NCBI GenBank assembly: GCA_013205245.1
Contig: JABMNH010000026.1
Location: 1-44,041 of the forward strand
DNA: 44,041 nt
DNA from: Flavobacteriales bacterium
Lineage (GTDB): Bacteria; Bacteroidota; Bacteroidia; Flavobacteriales; Flavobacteriaceae
Reading direction: 5' to 3'
Shown: positions 1 through 8,037 of the stretch, piece after piece
How the letters are laid out: every line of letters starts with the position of its first letter
Numbering within the stretch: position 1 is the first letter of the stretch
Position numbers and translations under genes: made by a program
The notes under the pieces: model-generated
Databases searched by the model: none
Told to the model about the DNA's origin: nothing
Seen by the model: only the letters and a program-made list of their open reading frames with translations

Positions 1-1315
1 AATCGGTTGAAAAAAGATTGTTAAAACTACCATATAAATTAAAATTCCAAAAATGAGACGAGAAACCCAAGCCAACATTACTTGGTGTGTAAGAATCTAC
101 CGTATAAGTAATTTTAGCTCGTAAATATTTATTTACGCGGCGGTAATAAAATGCTGTAGCAGCTATTTGTGGTTGTTTTGGCAATACAACAGAATATAAT
201 TGAAATCCAACTTGATTGCGATAAGGGTTGTCATCTAATGGTTTAAAGCACTCTTCTAAATGTGGCAAACCAAAACTAAACGCATATGAAGCATTTATTT
301 TTGGAGACCTAAGCGTTACATAACTATCAAAAATAGTATCGCGAACAATGCCATCTTTAACACCGTCAATTATTTTTTGAAAATAATTGACGCCGGAAAT
401 AATAGGTGTTGGTAACGCAATACCTTCTGTAGTATAATTTCCTTTAGCAGAAGCAGTTGTTACCATTTTAGTGTATTTTATAAATCCTAAATCTTGAACA
501 CTTGCTGTTACCTTAACTTGCTTATTTGGTTTATAGGTCAATCCAAAATCAAAACCAACGCCTAAATTGCCACCTAAAAATAATTTACCAAATAAATGTT
601 TATAAAAATTTTCATCATAATCAGTTCCATTAAAAAACCCTGCTGTTTGCACCGATAAATTAATGTTCTGTAAAGTATGTTTGTAAATATTATCGACGCC
701 TGGAGTTGTAAAAAACAAGCCCGTATTTTTTAAAGATTTAATTTCTCCAGCACTTGAATATAATTTAAAACGTGCTCCAGCTACTAAAGTTTTACTTACG
801 CGTCTGTTAATGCCTATATGGAATACCCCAACCAAATCGGTTTTAAACTTAATTGATTCTGCGTTAAAAACACGTCCAATTTCTTTATTACCATCAAATC
901 CAAAAATGACGAAATCTTTAGGGTAATAACCGATAAAATTAAACTCCTCATAAAAACCAAAACTGAGATAATCTTTTTCATTGGGCAACCTAATTCCGGC
1001 ATTTAACAATTCTATTTGCTGATTTATAAATAAATGATCATTTGGTGTTCTTGAATAAATAAGTTTTTCGAGTTTGGTGTTAATATCTATCCCATCTTTA
1101 GCAAACAAATCGGTCATTTTAAACCCTTTTATCCCTATTGCTAATGAAATGCCTGATAAAGCTGGCACACCAGCATGCCATTTGTAAGTTACATCGGCGC
1201 CAGGATTTAACATTAAAGATTGTGGTATCTCAGTAAAATCGTATAAAACGGGTTTGTTTTGCGAAAAACCTTTAACAGTTATAAATACGATAAAAAATAA
1301 TAAAATATGTCTCAT
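1..1315 (-). CDS. DUF5723 family outer-surface protein (partial, C-terminus outside window)
   Basis: The frame is open from the ATG at 1315 to the left edge (about 438 codons), so the C-terminus is missing. The protein opens with a signal peptide (MRHILLFFIVFITVKGFSQ). It continues with repeated glycine/aromatic-rich stretches typical of outer-membrane beta-strand proteins, for example around PALSGISLAIGIKGFK and LGGNLGVGFDFGLTYK. Start and pattern match DUF5723 proteins of Bacteroidota, which are predicted porin-like or surface beta-barrel proteins of unknown substrate. It follows the lipoprotein gene by 15 bases and should be the third gene of the unit that begins with the HAD gene. The family is recognised by eye from signal peptide and strand pattern, so the name is likely but the function is unknown. 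Confidence 0.72.
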   Translation of the reverse strand, partial: MRHILLFFIVFITVKGFSQNKPVLYDFTEIPQSLMLNPGADVTYKWHAGVPALSGISLAIGIKGFKMTDLFAKDGIDINTKLEKLIYSRTPNDHLFINQQIELLNAGIRLPNEKDYLSFGFYEEFNFIGYYPKDFVIFGFDGNKEIGRVFNAESIKFKTDLVGVFHIGINRRVSKTLVAGARFKLYSSAGEIKSLKNTGLFFTTPGVDNIYKHTLQNINLSVQTAGFFNGTDYDENFYKHLFGKLFLGGNLGVGFDFGLTYKPNKQVKVTASVQDLGFIKYTKMVTTASAKGNYTTEGIALPTPIISGVNYFQKIIDGVKDGIVRDTIFDSYVTLRSPKINASYAFSFGLPHLEECFKPLDDNPYRNQVGFQLYSVVLPKQPQIAATAFYYRRVNKYLRAKITYTVDSYTPSNVGLGFSSHFWNFNLYGSFNNLFSTD

Positions 1316-1330
1316 GATTTTAAGTCAGTT

Positions 1331-1876
1331 TTAAAAATAAAATGTCGTACTAGACTTAAAATTAACATAGGCGCCAGGTGTGTTATCAATAGTAGAAGAA
1401 TTGATTACATCAATTCTTACTCTAACTTTATTCGATTTTTTTAATTCTTTCAACTCAATACCCTCTACAATTACATCGTGTTTTGTTATAGACGTTTTGC
1501 TTAAATTCATTACTGTTGTGTAAGTAACTAAATCATTGCCATCTTCTACTCTTTTTAAAAGCTTAAATATTACTTCAAAATCCCTATTAAATGTATTTTC
1601 TACTTCAAAATGAAAAACAGTTTTGGTTAAATTATCTTGAATAAAACTATTATTAAAAATATCTAATGCTGTTTCGAAATCTATAATTGTTATGATATGA
1701 TTATCTACATCTGAAGATTCCGGCAATGTGGCAACAAAAGAAATTAAAGAAGCATTAACCTGTTGATTTAAATCTATTTGATCGGCTTGTGTAAAATCTA
1801 CATTTTCTTTTTTTACGCAAGATTCCAAAGAAAATAAGAAAAGTAAAAGAAAAAGGATTGATTTATTTATATTCAT
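1331..1876 (-). CDS. Small exported lipoprotein, unknown function
   Basis: 181 residues. The N-terminus is a lipoprotein signal: a hydrophobic run followed by LFSLESC, with the lipobox cysteine at residue 20, then charged KKEN. The mature part is mostly beta-type sequence with no catalytic motif that I recognise. The segment around residues 84-118 (TKTVFHFEVENTFNRDFEVI) looks like a beta-sandwich strand pattern. It lies 20 bases downstream of the HAD gene and 15 bases upstream of the DUF5723 gene on the same strand. The partnership with a beta-barrel-like protein suggests a role at the outer membrane, but that is inference only. Confidence 0.75.
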   Translation of the reverse strand: MNINKSILFLLLFLFSLESCVKKENVDFTQADQIDLNQQVNASLISFVATLPESSDVDNHIITIIDFETALDIFNNSFIQDNLTKTVFHFEVENTFNRDFEVIFKLLKRVEDGNDLVTYTTVMNLSKTSITKHDVIVEGIELKELKKSNKVRVRIDVINSSTIDNTPGAYVNFKSSTTFYF

Positions 1877-1896
1877 AATAACTTAATAAACAGAGC

Positions 1897-2577
1897 TTAA
1901 AGATACTGCTTTAATTTAATTAATTGATTTACACTTTTAATATTTTCTGCACTTGGCTCATTTCTAAAATTACAAAATATGGCGTCTATCCCACTATTTA
2001 GTGCTCCCATAACATCGGCTTCATAATTGTCTCCAATCATAATACTTTCATCCGCTTTAGCGTTACAGGTCTTTAATGCAAAGTTATAAATGGCGGGGTT
2101 TGGCTTTTTAACACCTACCTGCTCTGATGTAATAACGTTCTTAAAATAAGACCCTAATCCCGATTTTTGCATCTTTATGCCTTGCACTTCTTCAAATCCA
2201 TTTGTAATAATATGAAGTTTATATTTAGGGCTTAAATAATTTAAAATCTCTAAAGACCCTTCTATTAACGTATTATAATTGCTTAAATTGTCTATATAAG
2301 CTTCTGATAATAAAACAATCATCTCGGCATTTACCCTATAATTTAATTTGGCAAAAGTGTCGTTTAAACGTCCAAAACGCAAATCTTCTTTGCTCACCTT
2401 ATCATCTCTAAAAAGTTTCCAATACTTCTCATTTATGGGATAATAGTAATTTACAAACTTCTCAAAATCTACAGAAATATTATATTGCTTAAAAATGTAT
2501 AAAAAAGATTGGTTAGAATTGGCGTCAAAATCCCACAGGGTGTGGTCTAAATCAAAAAAGACATGCTTTATTTTCAT
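1897..2577 (-). CDS. yjjG: YjjG-type HAD family noncanonical pyrimidine nucleotidase
   Basis: 226 residues, full length for the family. HAD motif I is FFDLDHTLWDFD near residues 8-19, with the two catalytic aspartates of DxDxT. Motif II is IITNGFE, motif III is the lysine in GVKKPNP, and motif IV is MIGDNYEADV. The HTLWDFD form is characteristic of YjjG-like 5'-nucleotidases, which dephosphorylate pyrimidine nucleotides, including damaged or noncanonical ones, in the cytoplasm. It is the first gene of the minus-strand unit and diverges from the glycosyltransferase gene. A TAATTTTG -7 box (2615-2622) lies about 37 bases upstream of its ATG. The HAD assignment is certain; the YjjG subfamily is likely. 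Confidence 0.88.
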   Translation of the reverse strand: MKIKHVFFDLDHTLWDFDANSNQSFLYIFKQYNISVDFEKFVNYYYPINEKYWKLFRDDKVSKEDLRFGRLNDTFAKLNYRVNAEMIVLLSEAYIDNLSNYNTLIEGSLEILNYLSPKYKLHIITNGFEEVQGIKMQKSGLGSYFKNVITSEQVGVKKPNPAIYNFALKTCNAKADESIMIGDNYEADVMGALNSGIDAIFCNFRNEPSAENIKSVNQLIKLKQYL

Positions 2578-2614
2578 CGGATAAAAATAGCGATTTAAAA
2601 TCTAAAAATTCAAG

Positions 2615-2622
2615 CAAAATTA
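2615..2622 (-). promoter_or_regulatory. -7 promoter box for the HAD nucleotidase unit
   Basis: TAATTTTG on the minus strand fits the Bacteroidota -7 consensus TAnnTTTG. The expected transcript start leaves a leader of about 30 bases before the ATG at 2577. It lies only 4 bases from the plus-strand box of the divergent glycosyltransferase gene, so the two promoters overlap. No clear -33 TTG was found. Confidence 0.45.
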
Positions 2623-3780
2623 TTGTTACTTTTGAAGAAATTGTCATTTTTGAATCAAAGACATCACATTTTATTTTTAAGCAGTTGGTATCCGTCAAGA
2701 GTTTTACCCAATAATGGTGATTTTGTACAACGTCATGCCGAAGCGGTTGCAACAAAACATCAAGTGACCTTAATTCACGTCATTTCTGATGAAAACCTAG
2801 CTGCACCCATCGAAATTACAGAAAATAACATTAATGACGTTAGAACACTTATTGCTTATGTAAAAGTTAGTAGCAACCCCATTATAAAATTATATCGCTT
2901 TTTTTCAGCCTACCTAAACTTAATCAAGCGCGTTGGTAAATTTGATTTGACACATCTTAATGTTATATATCCTGTAGGATTAATTGCCCTTTATTTAAAA
3001 TGGTTTAAAAAGAAGCCTTTTATCGTTTCTGAACATTGGCATAAATATCACAAGCCATTTTGTAATGCATTCAAATTTTGGGAAAAGTCTATTATAAAAC
3101 TTGTGGCTAAAAACGCTTCACATATTTGTCCTGTTACCAACAATTTAGGAGATGCCATGAAGAACTTCGGCGTCAAAAACAACTATACTAAAGTACCAAA
3201 TGTTGTTGATACCAATATTTTTAAACCTAAAGAAAAAATACACAAAACATTTAACATCATACACATTTCATCAATGGATGTTGTTAAAAATGTATCCGAA
3301 ATATTAAAGGTTATAAGCAAAATAAATGCAAAAAAAATTGATTTTAAGTTCTTCCTTATCGGTGAAAATGCTAATGATTTTAAAAGTTTATCCGATAAAT
3401 TAACTATCAATTCGAAAAATATTTTTTTTATAAATCAGCTGCCACAACAAGATCTGGTGACTTATTTACAACAAGCCAATGTTTTGGTTTTGTTTAGCAC
3501 TATCGAGAATTCACCATGTGTAATATTAGAAGCCTTTTCTTGTGGCATACCTGTTATTTCTACTGATGTTGGTGGTGTTAGTGAACATTTTCCAAAAGAT
3601 TTTGGAACTCTTATTCCAGCAAACGATTCAAATGTGCTTTTAGATGAACTTATTAAAAATTATGAAAGTTCTAAAACTGTTTTAAAAGAAGACATGCACA
3701 CTTACATTGAACAAAATTTTAGTAAAAAATCTGTGGCTAAACAATTTACTAAAGTATATTTGTCTGTACTTAAAAAGTAG
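2623..3780 (+). CDS. Glycosyltransferase family 4 (start uncertain, TTG)
   Basis: At most 385 residues. The N-terminal half begins HILFLSSWYPSRVLPNNGDF, the usual acceptor-side Rossmann start of GT4 enzymes with the loop that follows. The C-terminal half has ENSPCVILEAFSCGIPVIST and GGVSEHF, the GT-B nucleotide-sugar motif with the E-x7-E pair. It probably transfers a sugar onto a lipid-linked or surface glycan at the inner face of the membrane. No ATG exists in frame before about residue 187. The possible starts are TTG at 2623, 2632, 2641 and 2650. The -7 box at 2627-2634 would put transcription near 2640, which favours TTG 2650 (376 residues). The downstream flippase gene follows after 1 base. 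Confidence 0.85.
   Translation: MLLLKKLSFLNQRHHILFLSSWYPSRVLPNNGDFVQRHAEAVATKHQVTLIHVISDENLAAPIEITENNINDVRTLIAYVKVSSNPIIKLYRFFSAYLNLIKRVGKFDLTHLNVIYPVGLIALYLKWFKKKPFIVSEHWHKYHKPFCNAFKFWEKSIIKLVAKNASHICPVTNNLGDAMKNFGVKNNYTKVPNVVDTNIFKPKEKIHKTFNIIHISSMDVVKNVSEILKVISKINAKKIDFKFFLIGENANDFKSLSDKLTINSKNIFFINQLPQQDLVTYLQQANVLVLFSTIENSPCVILEAFSCGIPVISTDVGGVSEHFPKDFGTLIPANDSNVLLDELIKNYESSKTVLKEDMHTYIEQNFSKKSVAKQFTKVYLSVLKK
2627..2634 (+). promoter_or_regulatory. -7 promoter box inside the annotated start of the GT4 gene
   Basis: TACTTTTG matches TAnnTTTG exactly. It sits inside the longest possible reading frame of the glycosyltransferase. If it is the promoter, the first TTG codons are not used and the message has a leader of about 10 bases before TTG 2650. 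Confidence 0.4.
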
Positions 3781-3781
3781 C

Positions 3782-5038
3782 ATGAAAAACTTGATCATTT
3801 TTTTTAAGGGGTTTAAAGATAGAAAAGGGAACTATGTTTTTATAGCCACTGTTTCGGCGCGAATTTTATCTTTTATAGCCTCAATTATTGCCTTAAAACT
3901 TATTAATAAAGTAGATTTAGGCTATGTTATTTATGCTTTAAATATCATGGCATTTGTCATTCCCCTTAGCGGATTAGGTATTCAACAAGGTTTACTAAGA
4001 TTTGGCGCACGGTTAAATTCCGTTTCTGAGAAAAAAGCACTTTTTAGTTTTGTCTTTAAAAAAGGCATTCTTTTTTCGGTTATTCTTAGTGCTGTTATTT
4101 TTATACTGAGTTACATTTTACCTTTAGAGTTTGAACAATCGGCATATTTTTTAAGATGGCTTTCTGCATTGCTTCTCACCTCATTTTTATTGGAAAGCAT
4201 TAAAATTCAATTCAGGTTAGAGCACAACAATAAGAAATTCGCTTTAATCGAAATTTTTTACAATGTCTTACTCGTAATTAGTGTGTTTATATTGAGCTAT
4301 TTCTTTAAAGAATTAGGTTATACCATCGCTTTAATTGTAGCGCCATTAATCACTTTTTTATGGTTTTTTAAATCGTTAAACATCAATTTTAAATCTGTTG
4401 TACTACCCATTCCAATTGATTTTTCTTTTTTAAAATACGGTTTTTTTGCAGGAATGGCCAATGTGGCTACGCAATTACTTTTTGCAGTTGACATTCTACT
4501 TATCGGAAGTATTTTAAACGACCCAAGTCTGGTAACTGCCTACAAATACGTTTTTTTAATTCCTTTTAGTTTGCTGTTTCTACCGGGTATTCTCCTCACA
4601 ACCGATTTTGTAAACTTGACAGAACGTATTTACAACAAAAGTTATATTAACAGCTACAGTAAAAATTACATGTTGTTTTTCTTGTTGTTTAGTATCGGCG
4701 TATTAGCTGTTTTTTATCCGTTTTCCGGATTCATCTTAAGCCTGTTTAGCCCTGAGTATTCTCAATATACAAGCACATTTTTAGTGTTAACTGGTGGTGT
4801 TTTTGGTATTTTGATTTTTAGAGGTCTTTACGGAAACTTACTTTCGGCTTTAGGCAAAGCGCAAGTCAATTATTGGATTGCTTTTGTAGCCTTGTTAATA
4901 AACATTCCTGCCAACTACTATTTAATTCCCAAATATGGCATTTTAGGTGCAGCCATTACTTCGGCTGGTTTGATGTGGTTTTCTAGCCTATCAACATTTG
5001 TAGTTTTTAAAATATTACACAACAGAGCCTCAAAATAA
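3782..5038 (+). CDS. Oligosaccharide flippase (Wzx/MATE-like) family protein
   Basis: 418 residues from the ATG at 3782. A longer frame back to 3707 only overlaps the glycosyltransferase gene and is rejected as the start. The protein is almost entirely hydrophobic with about 12 membrane segments. Conserved family stretches include the N-terminal SARILSFIASIIALKLINKV and the segment PLSGLGIQQGLLRFGA. The C-terminal half carries YGNLLSALGKAQVNYW and an IPANYYLIPKYGILGAAIT stretch, typical of polysaccharide flippases. It should translocate a lipid-linked oligosaccharide across the inner membrane. It lies 1 base after the GT4 gene, so the two are probably co-transcribed. Its 3' end overlaps the convergent acyltransferase-like gene by 9 bases. 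Confidence 0.86.
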   Translation: MKNLIIFFKGFKDRKGNYVFIATVSARILSFIASIIALKLINKVDLGYVIYALNIMAFVIPLSGLGIQQGLLRFGARLNSVSEKKALFSFVFKKGILFSVILSAVIFILSYILPLEFEQSAYFLRWLSALLLTSFLLESIKIQFRLEHNNKKFALIEIFYNVLLVISVFILSYFFKELGYTIALIVAPLITFLWFFKSLNINFKSVVLPIPIDFSFLKYGFFAGMANVATQLLFAVDILLIGSILNDPSLVTAYKYVFLIPFSLLFLPGILLTTDFVNLTERIYNKSYINSYSKNYMLFFLLFSIGVLAVFYPFSGFILSLFSPEYSQYTSTFLVLTGGVFGILIFRGLYGNLLSALGKAQVNYWIAFVALLINIPANYYLIPKYGILGAAITSAGLMWFSSLSTFVVFKILHNRASK

Positions 5039-5899
5039 CCGCCACTTTTTATAGTGATAATACAACTCTTTCTGCGCACCAAAACTTTTGATGAATTTAG
5101 CCACGCCCGGTAACATTGAACCTTCAAAATCTAGTATAAAAGAGGATTCTGAGTGTTTTTGAATTATTGAGTTTATGATAAGTGACATAGCTTGTAAATC
5201 ACGTCCATGCTTATTAACTATTGAATATAAATAAGTTATTCTGTTATTTGACAAAATAAAAATAGCGCCTCCCAAAAGTTGGTTATCTTTAGAATATGCT
5301 GCTAATATTATTATTTTATTCAATTTATTAAGGTTTGATAAAAGCTGATCTAACTTTGAAAAAGCTGTGGTAGAAATTTTAAAATGTGGGCTTTTTTGAT
5401 TTCTGTGAAAATTCAGCAAAGAGTCCCATTCATCTAACTCTTTTATAAAAATTTTACTTTTTATTGCTTTAGAAATAGTGCGTTTTCTAAGTTTTGAAAA
5501 ATTCTTGAAGAATGTTTTATAATCATTACCTAAAGGCAAAATATAATTGAGACGCTCCTCAGCATTTTGAAATTTAAAATTGATGTTAAAATCAATCAGC
5601 CTAAACTTCTTTGGCATATTTTTAATAAAATCAGCATTTTGGGCATCCGACAAGGAACGCTTCGAAAAAAGACCCAAATGTTGTATCCAAAAAGGTTGAA
5701 AAATATACGCAATGCCATATTTTTTAGCTTTTGGCAAAGGCATTACGGCTGCGTAATCATCTAAAACCAAAGTGTCCCAATTTTCTAAAACACTATCTAA
5801 ATACCAACTAAAAGCATACACTTTAGATTGTACAGCATTGGAAACACAGTCATCGTATTTTTTAATATCTAATTGATTTCTTTTAAGATACCTAATCAT
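5030..5899 (-). CDS. FemAB/GNAT-like N-acyltransferase of a polysaccharide locus
   Basis: 289 residues. The sequence has the layout of FemAB-like double-GNAT proteins of Flavobacteria. An N-terminal part contains FSWYLDSVLENWDTLVLDDY and IFQPFWIQHLGLFSK. A C-terminal acyltransferase core contains LGGAIFILSNNRITYLYSIV and a final FEGSMLPGVAKFIKSFGA segment. The last is typical of the CoA-binding or acceptor region in this group. It probably adds an acyl or aminoacyl group to a cell-surface glycan or peptide, but the substrate cannot be read from the sequence. Its ATG overlaps the stop of the upstream deacetylase gene in an ATGA arrangement (5896-5899), which indicates translational coupling. 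Confidence 0.72.
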   Translation of the reverse strand: MIRYLKRNQLDIKKYDDCVSNAVQSKVYAFSWYLDSVLENWDTLVLDDYAAVMPLPKAKKYGIAYIFQPFWIQHLGLFSKRSLSDAQNADFIKNMPKKFRLIDFNINFKFQNAEERLNYILPLGNDYKTFFKNFSKLRKRTISKAIKSKIFIKELDEWDSLLNFHRNQKSPHFKISTTAFSKLDQLLSNLNKLNKIIILAAYSKDNQLLGGAIFILSNNRITYLYSIVNKHGRDLQAMSLIINSIIQKHSESSFILDFEGSMLPGVAKFIKSFGAQKELYYHYKKWRLF

Positions 5900-7218
5900 G
5901 ATTTTAAGGTTTCTTTAGTAGAAACATTTCTGAGCATGTTTTGATATATTTTTGACCAGCCTAGCCACCTACCTGTTTCACTCAAAGATTCGTTGTGAAA
6001 TAAACTGATAAAAGTGCCATCGACTGCTTTTACTTTTTCAATTAAATTGGCTATTTTAATTTCTACCTTTCTGTTAGTTAAAAATAAATAATCTTTTAAA
6101 GTGCCATCCATAAAAGCAAAAGGAAAAACTTTTAAGGGTGTCTGAATTTCGAAATCTAAATCGTAAAAATAAAATGGTGTGCATGTGCCAGCTCTAAAAC
6201 CAGAATGTTGGGCATAACCCATGGTGTAGTCTTCAAAAATTTCTAAGTCAATTAATTTTTGATAGGTTTCTGGCAAATCAATCCTTAAATAGTGATGTCT
6301 TGATTTCTGAATAGGCGTGTTTAATATTTCTTCGAGACGTTTTTTTTCTTTTTTAAGTGTGTCTTCATTTTTCATTGTAAAAAATGACGGATGTAATCCT
6401 ATCTGTGCATAATCTGCCACAGATTTCATTAAAGATCTGAATTTAATATTGTTGTGAGAAATGTTTTTATCATACGTCGTATAATCACCTACTAAAAAAA
6501 AGAAAATTGTAGATACATCAAAAGTTTTTTGAAGGTTTAATATTTTATTAAACTGATCGAAAGGGTCTTTTCTAAAATTAAATACAACCAAACTCCTCAA
6601 CCACAAATTTTTAAATCTAAACAAAAACATATCGGTTATAAATCCGCCTATAGTTCTAATAATATTTTTATGATTAAATGAGTAGGCGCTATCAACATCA
6701 ATGGTAGAAATAGCCTCAAATTTTCGTCCTCCAAATTCTAAATTTTCAAACTTTTCTTTGAGAATATCTTTTAATTTATAGGCCCAAATATCTACAACAG
6801 GATCTTCGAGAAAATGATGTTTAAAGCCCAAACTTTCGGTTGCAGGAAAACGTTCAAAACTGTCTTTTACATGAGGTAAGTATTCTTCGTAACGGCTCAT
6901 AAGGTAAAAACTGGCGGCAAAAATATCAAAAGGCAGCGCCGATTTATTTCCAGATTTAAAAAAGCATGGCACATCATCCCATAAATCAACATTAATATCC
7001 ATATCGCTAAAGCCTTGCTCAAAAAGCAAATCATGGCTTCTAATAAAAAATTCATTCCCTAAAGGCGCTTTAGTGTAAGATATTTTGGCGCCGTTAAAAG
7101 CTACATATTCATCAAGTTTGGTCGTATATGTTACAGGTATTTTTAAAATGCGTTTAAAAATCTGATTAAACGTAAAAGTAAGTCTGGGCGTTATTTTATG
7201 TGTAAATATTAACAGCAT
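5896..7218 (-). CDS. Polysaccharide deacetylase family protein
   Basis: 440 residues. The N-terminal domain (about residues 1-160) contains SALPFDIFAASFYLMSRYEE, a hallmark of the DUF7033-type leader found in these proteins. The NodB-like part begins at ISTIDVDSAYSF (metal-binding aspartates) and has GLHPSFFTM (metal-binding histidine) and FISLFHNESL near the C-terminus. Such enzymes remove acetyl groups from N-acetylated glycans using a divalent metal. No signal peptide is visible, so its compartment is unclear. Being coupled to the acyltransferase-like gene and next to the GT4/flippase pair, it most likely tailors a surface polysaccharide. Confidence 0.83.
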   Translation of the reverse strand: MLLIFTHKITPRLTFTFNQIFKRILKIPVTYTTKLDEYVAFNGAKISYTKAPLGNEFFIRSHDLLFEQGFSDMDINVDLWDDVPCFFKSGNKSALPFDIFAASFYLMSRYEEYLPHVKDSFERFPATESLGFKHHFLEDPVVDIWAYKLKDILKEKFENLEFGGRKFEAISTIDVDSAYSFNHKNIIRTIGGFITDMFLFRFKNLWLRSLVVFNFRKDPFDQFNKILNLQKTFDVSTIFFFLVGDYTTYDKNISHNNIKFRSLMKSVADYAQIGLHPSFFTMKNEDTLKKEKKRLEEILNTPIQKSRHHYLRIDLPETYQKLIDLEIFEDYTMGYAQHSGFRAGTCTPFYFYDLDFEIQTPLKVFPFAFMDGTLKDYLFLTNRKVEIKIANLIEKVKAVDGTFISLFHNESLSETGRWLGWSKIYQNMLRNVSTKETLKS

Positions 7219-7267
7219 CTGTGGTTAAATAAACTTTTATGTTTTGATTATAAGACAATAAAGGTAT

Positions 7268-7966
7268 TTAAAGCAATCCCTCATCAGCAAAGCTAAAATA
7301 CGTTTTTTCGGTTATTATTAAATGATCTAAAACTTTAATATCTAAAGTCTCCCCAGCCAACTTTATTTTATTGGTTAATTGTTTGTCAGACGCACTAGCC
7401 ACCAATGTCCCCGATGGATGATTGTGACATAGAATAATACCTGTAGCCAATTGCGCCAAAGCAGGTTTAAACACCAGGCGGGTGTCAACAAGTGTTCCTG
7501 TTAATCCACCTTTACTTAAACATTGTTTGCTTAAAATAACATTTGAATTATTGAGATATAACACCCAAAATTCTTCGTGTTTTAAATCGCCAATTAAAGG
7601 TTGCATTATTTCGAAAACAAATTTACTACTTGTCATTTTTTTTAACTCTAATGCCTTTTCTAATCGGCGACGTTTACCTAATTCTAGAGCTGTAATAATA
7701 CTTACTGCTTTCGCCTCGCCAATACCATTAAATAACATTAATTCTTCAATACTCAATTTTGCCAAAGTCTGTATGTTGTTATCAACCGAGGCTAAAATGC
7801 GTTTTGCCAAACCTACTGCACTTTCTTGGCGATTGCCGCTACCTATTAAGATAGCAACTAATTCGGCATCCGATAAGGCCAAACAACCCTTATCGATTAG
7901 TTTTTCGCGAGGTCTGTCGTCAGTACTCCAATTTTTTATTGTAATGTTCTTGGCTGGCAAAGTCAC
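7268..7966 (-). CDS. radC: RadC family protein (JAMM/MPN domain, UPF0758)
   Basis: 232 residues, the standard length. The N-terminal part has KNWSTDDRPREKL and a helix-hairpin-helix-like LMLFNGIGEAKAVSI. The C-terminal MPN domain has the zinc metalloprotease-type motif CHNHPSG followed by SASDKQ, so the JAMM residues (His, His, Ser, Asp) are present. RadC was named for DNA repair, but its true activity is unsettled. The start is a GTG at 7966. No in-frame ATG exists before the HhH region, and the conserved ITIKNW segment begins only 7 residues later. It diverges from trkA across a 71-base gap. Confidence 0.93.
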   Translation of the reverse strand: MTLPAKNITIKNWSTDDRPREKLIDKGCLALSDAELVAILIGSGNRQESAVGLAKRILASVDNNIQTLAKLSIEELMLFNGIGEAKAVSIITALELGKRRRLEKALELKKMTSSKFVFEIMQPLIGDLKHEEFWVLYLNNSNVILSKQCLSKGGLTGTLVDTRLVFKPALAQLATGIILCHNHPSGTLVASASDKQLTNKIKLAGETLDIKVLDHLIITEKTYFSFADEGLL

Positions 7967-8004
7967 TGAGTTAATTAAAGCTTAAAGATATAAAAGAAAA
8001 ATAA

Positions 8005-8012
8005 TACCTTTG
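8005..8012 (+). promoter_or_regulatory. -7 promoter box for trkA-trkH
   Basis: TACCTTTG is an exact match to TAnnTTTG, 25 bases upstream of the trkA ATG at 8038. It implies a leader of about 20 bases. The partner -33 element is not obvious. Confidence 0.5.
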
Positions 8013-8037
8013 CGTACATTTATAATTATAAAGTTTA

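Noticed and set aside
7482-7985. 167-codon plus-strand frame opposite radC
   Set aside because: It lies wholly on the radC coding strand's complement, and radC is intact and conserved.
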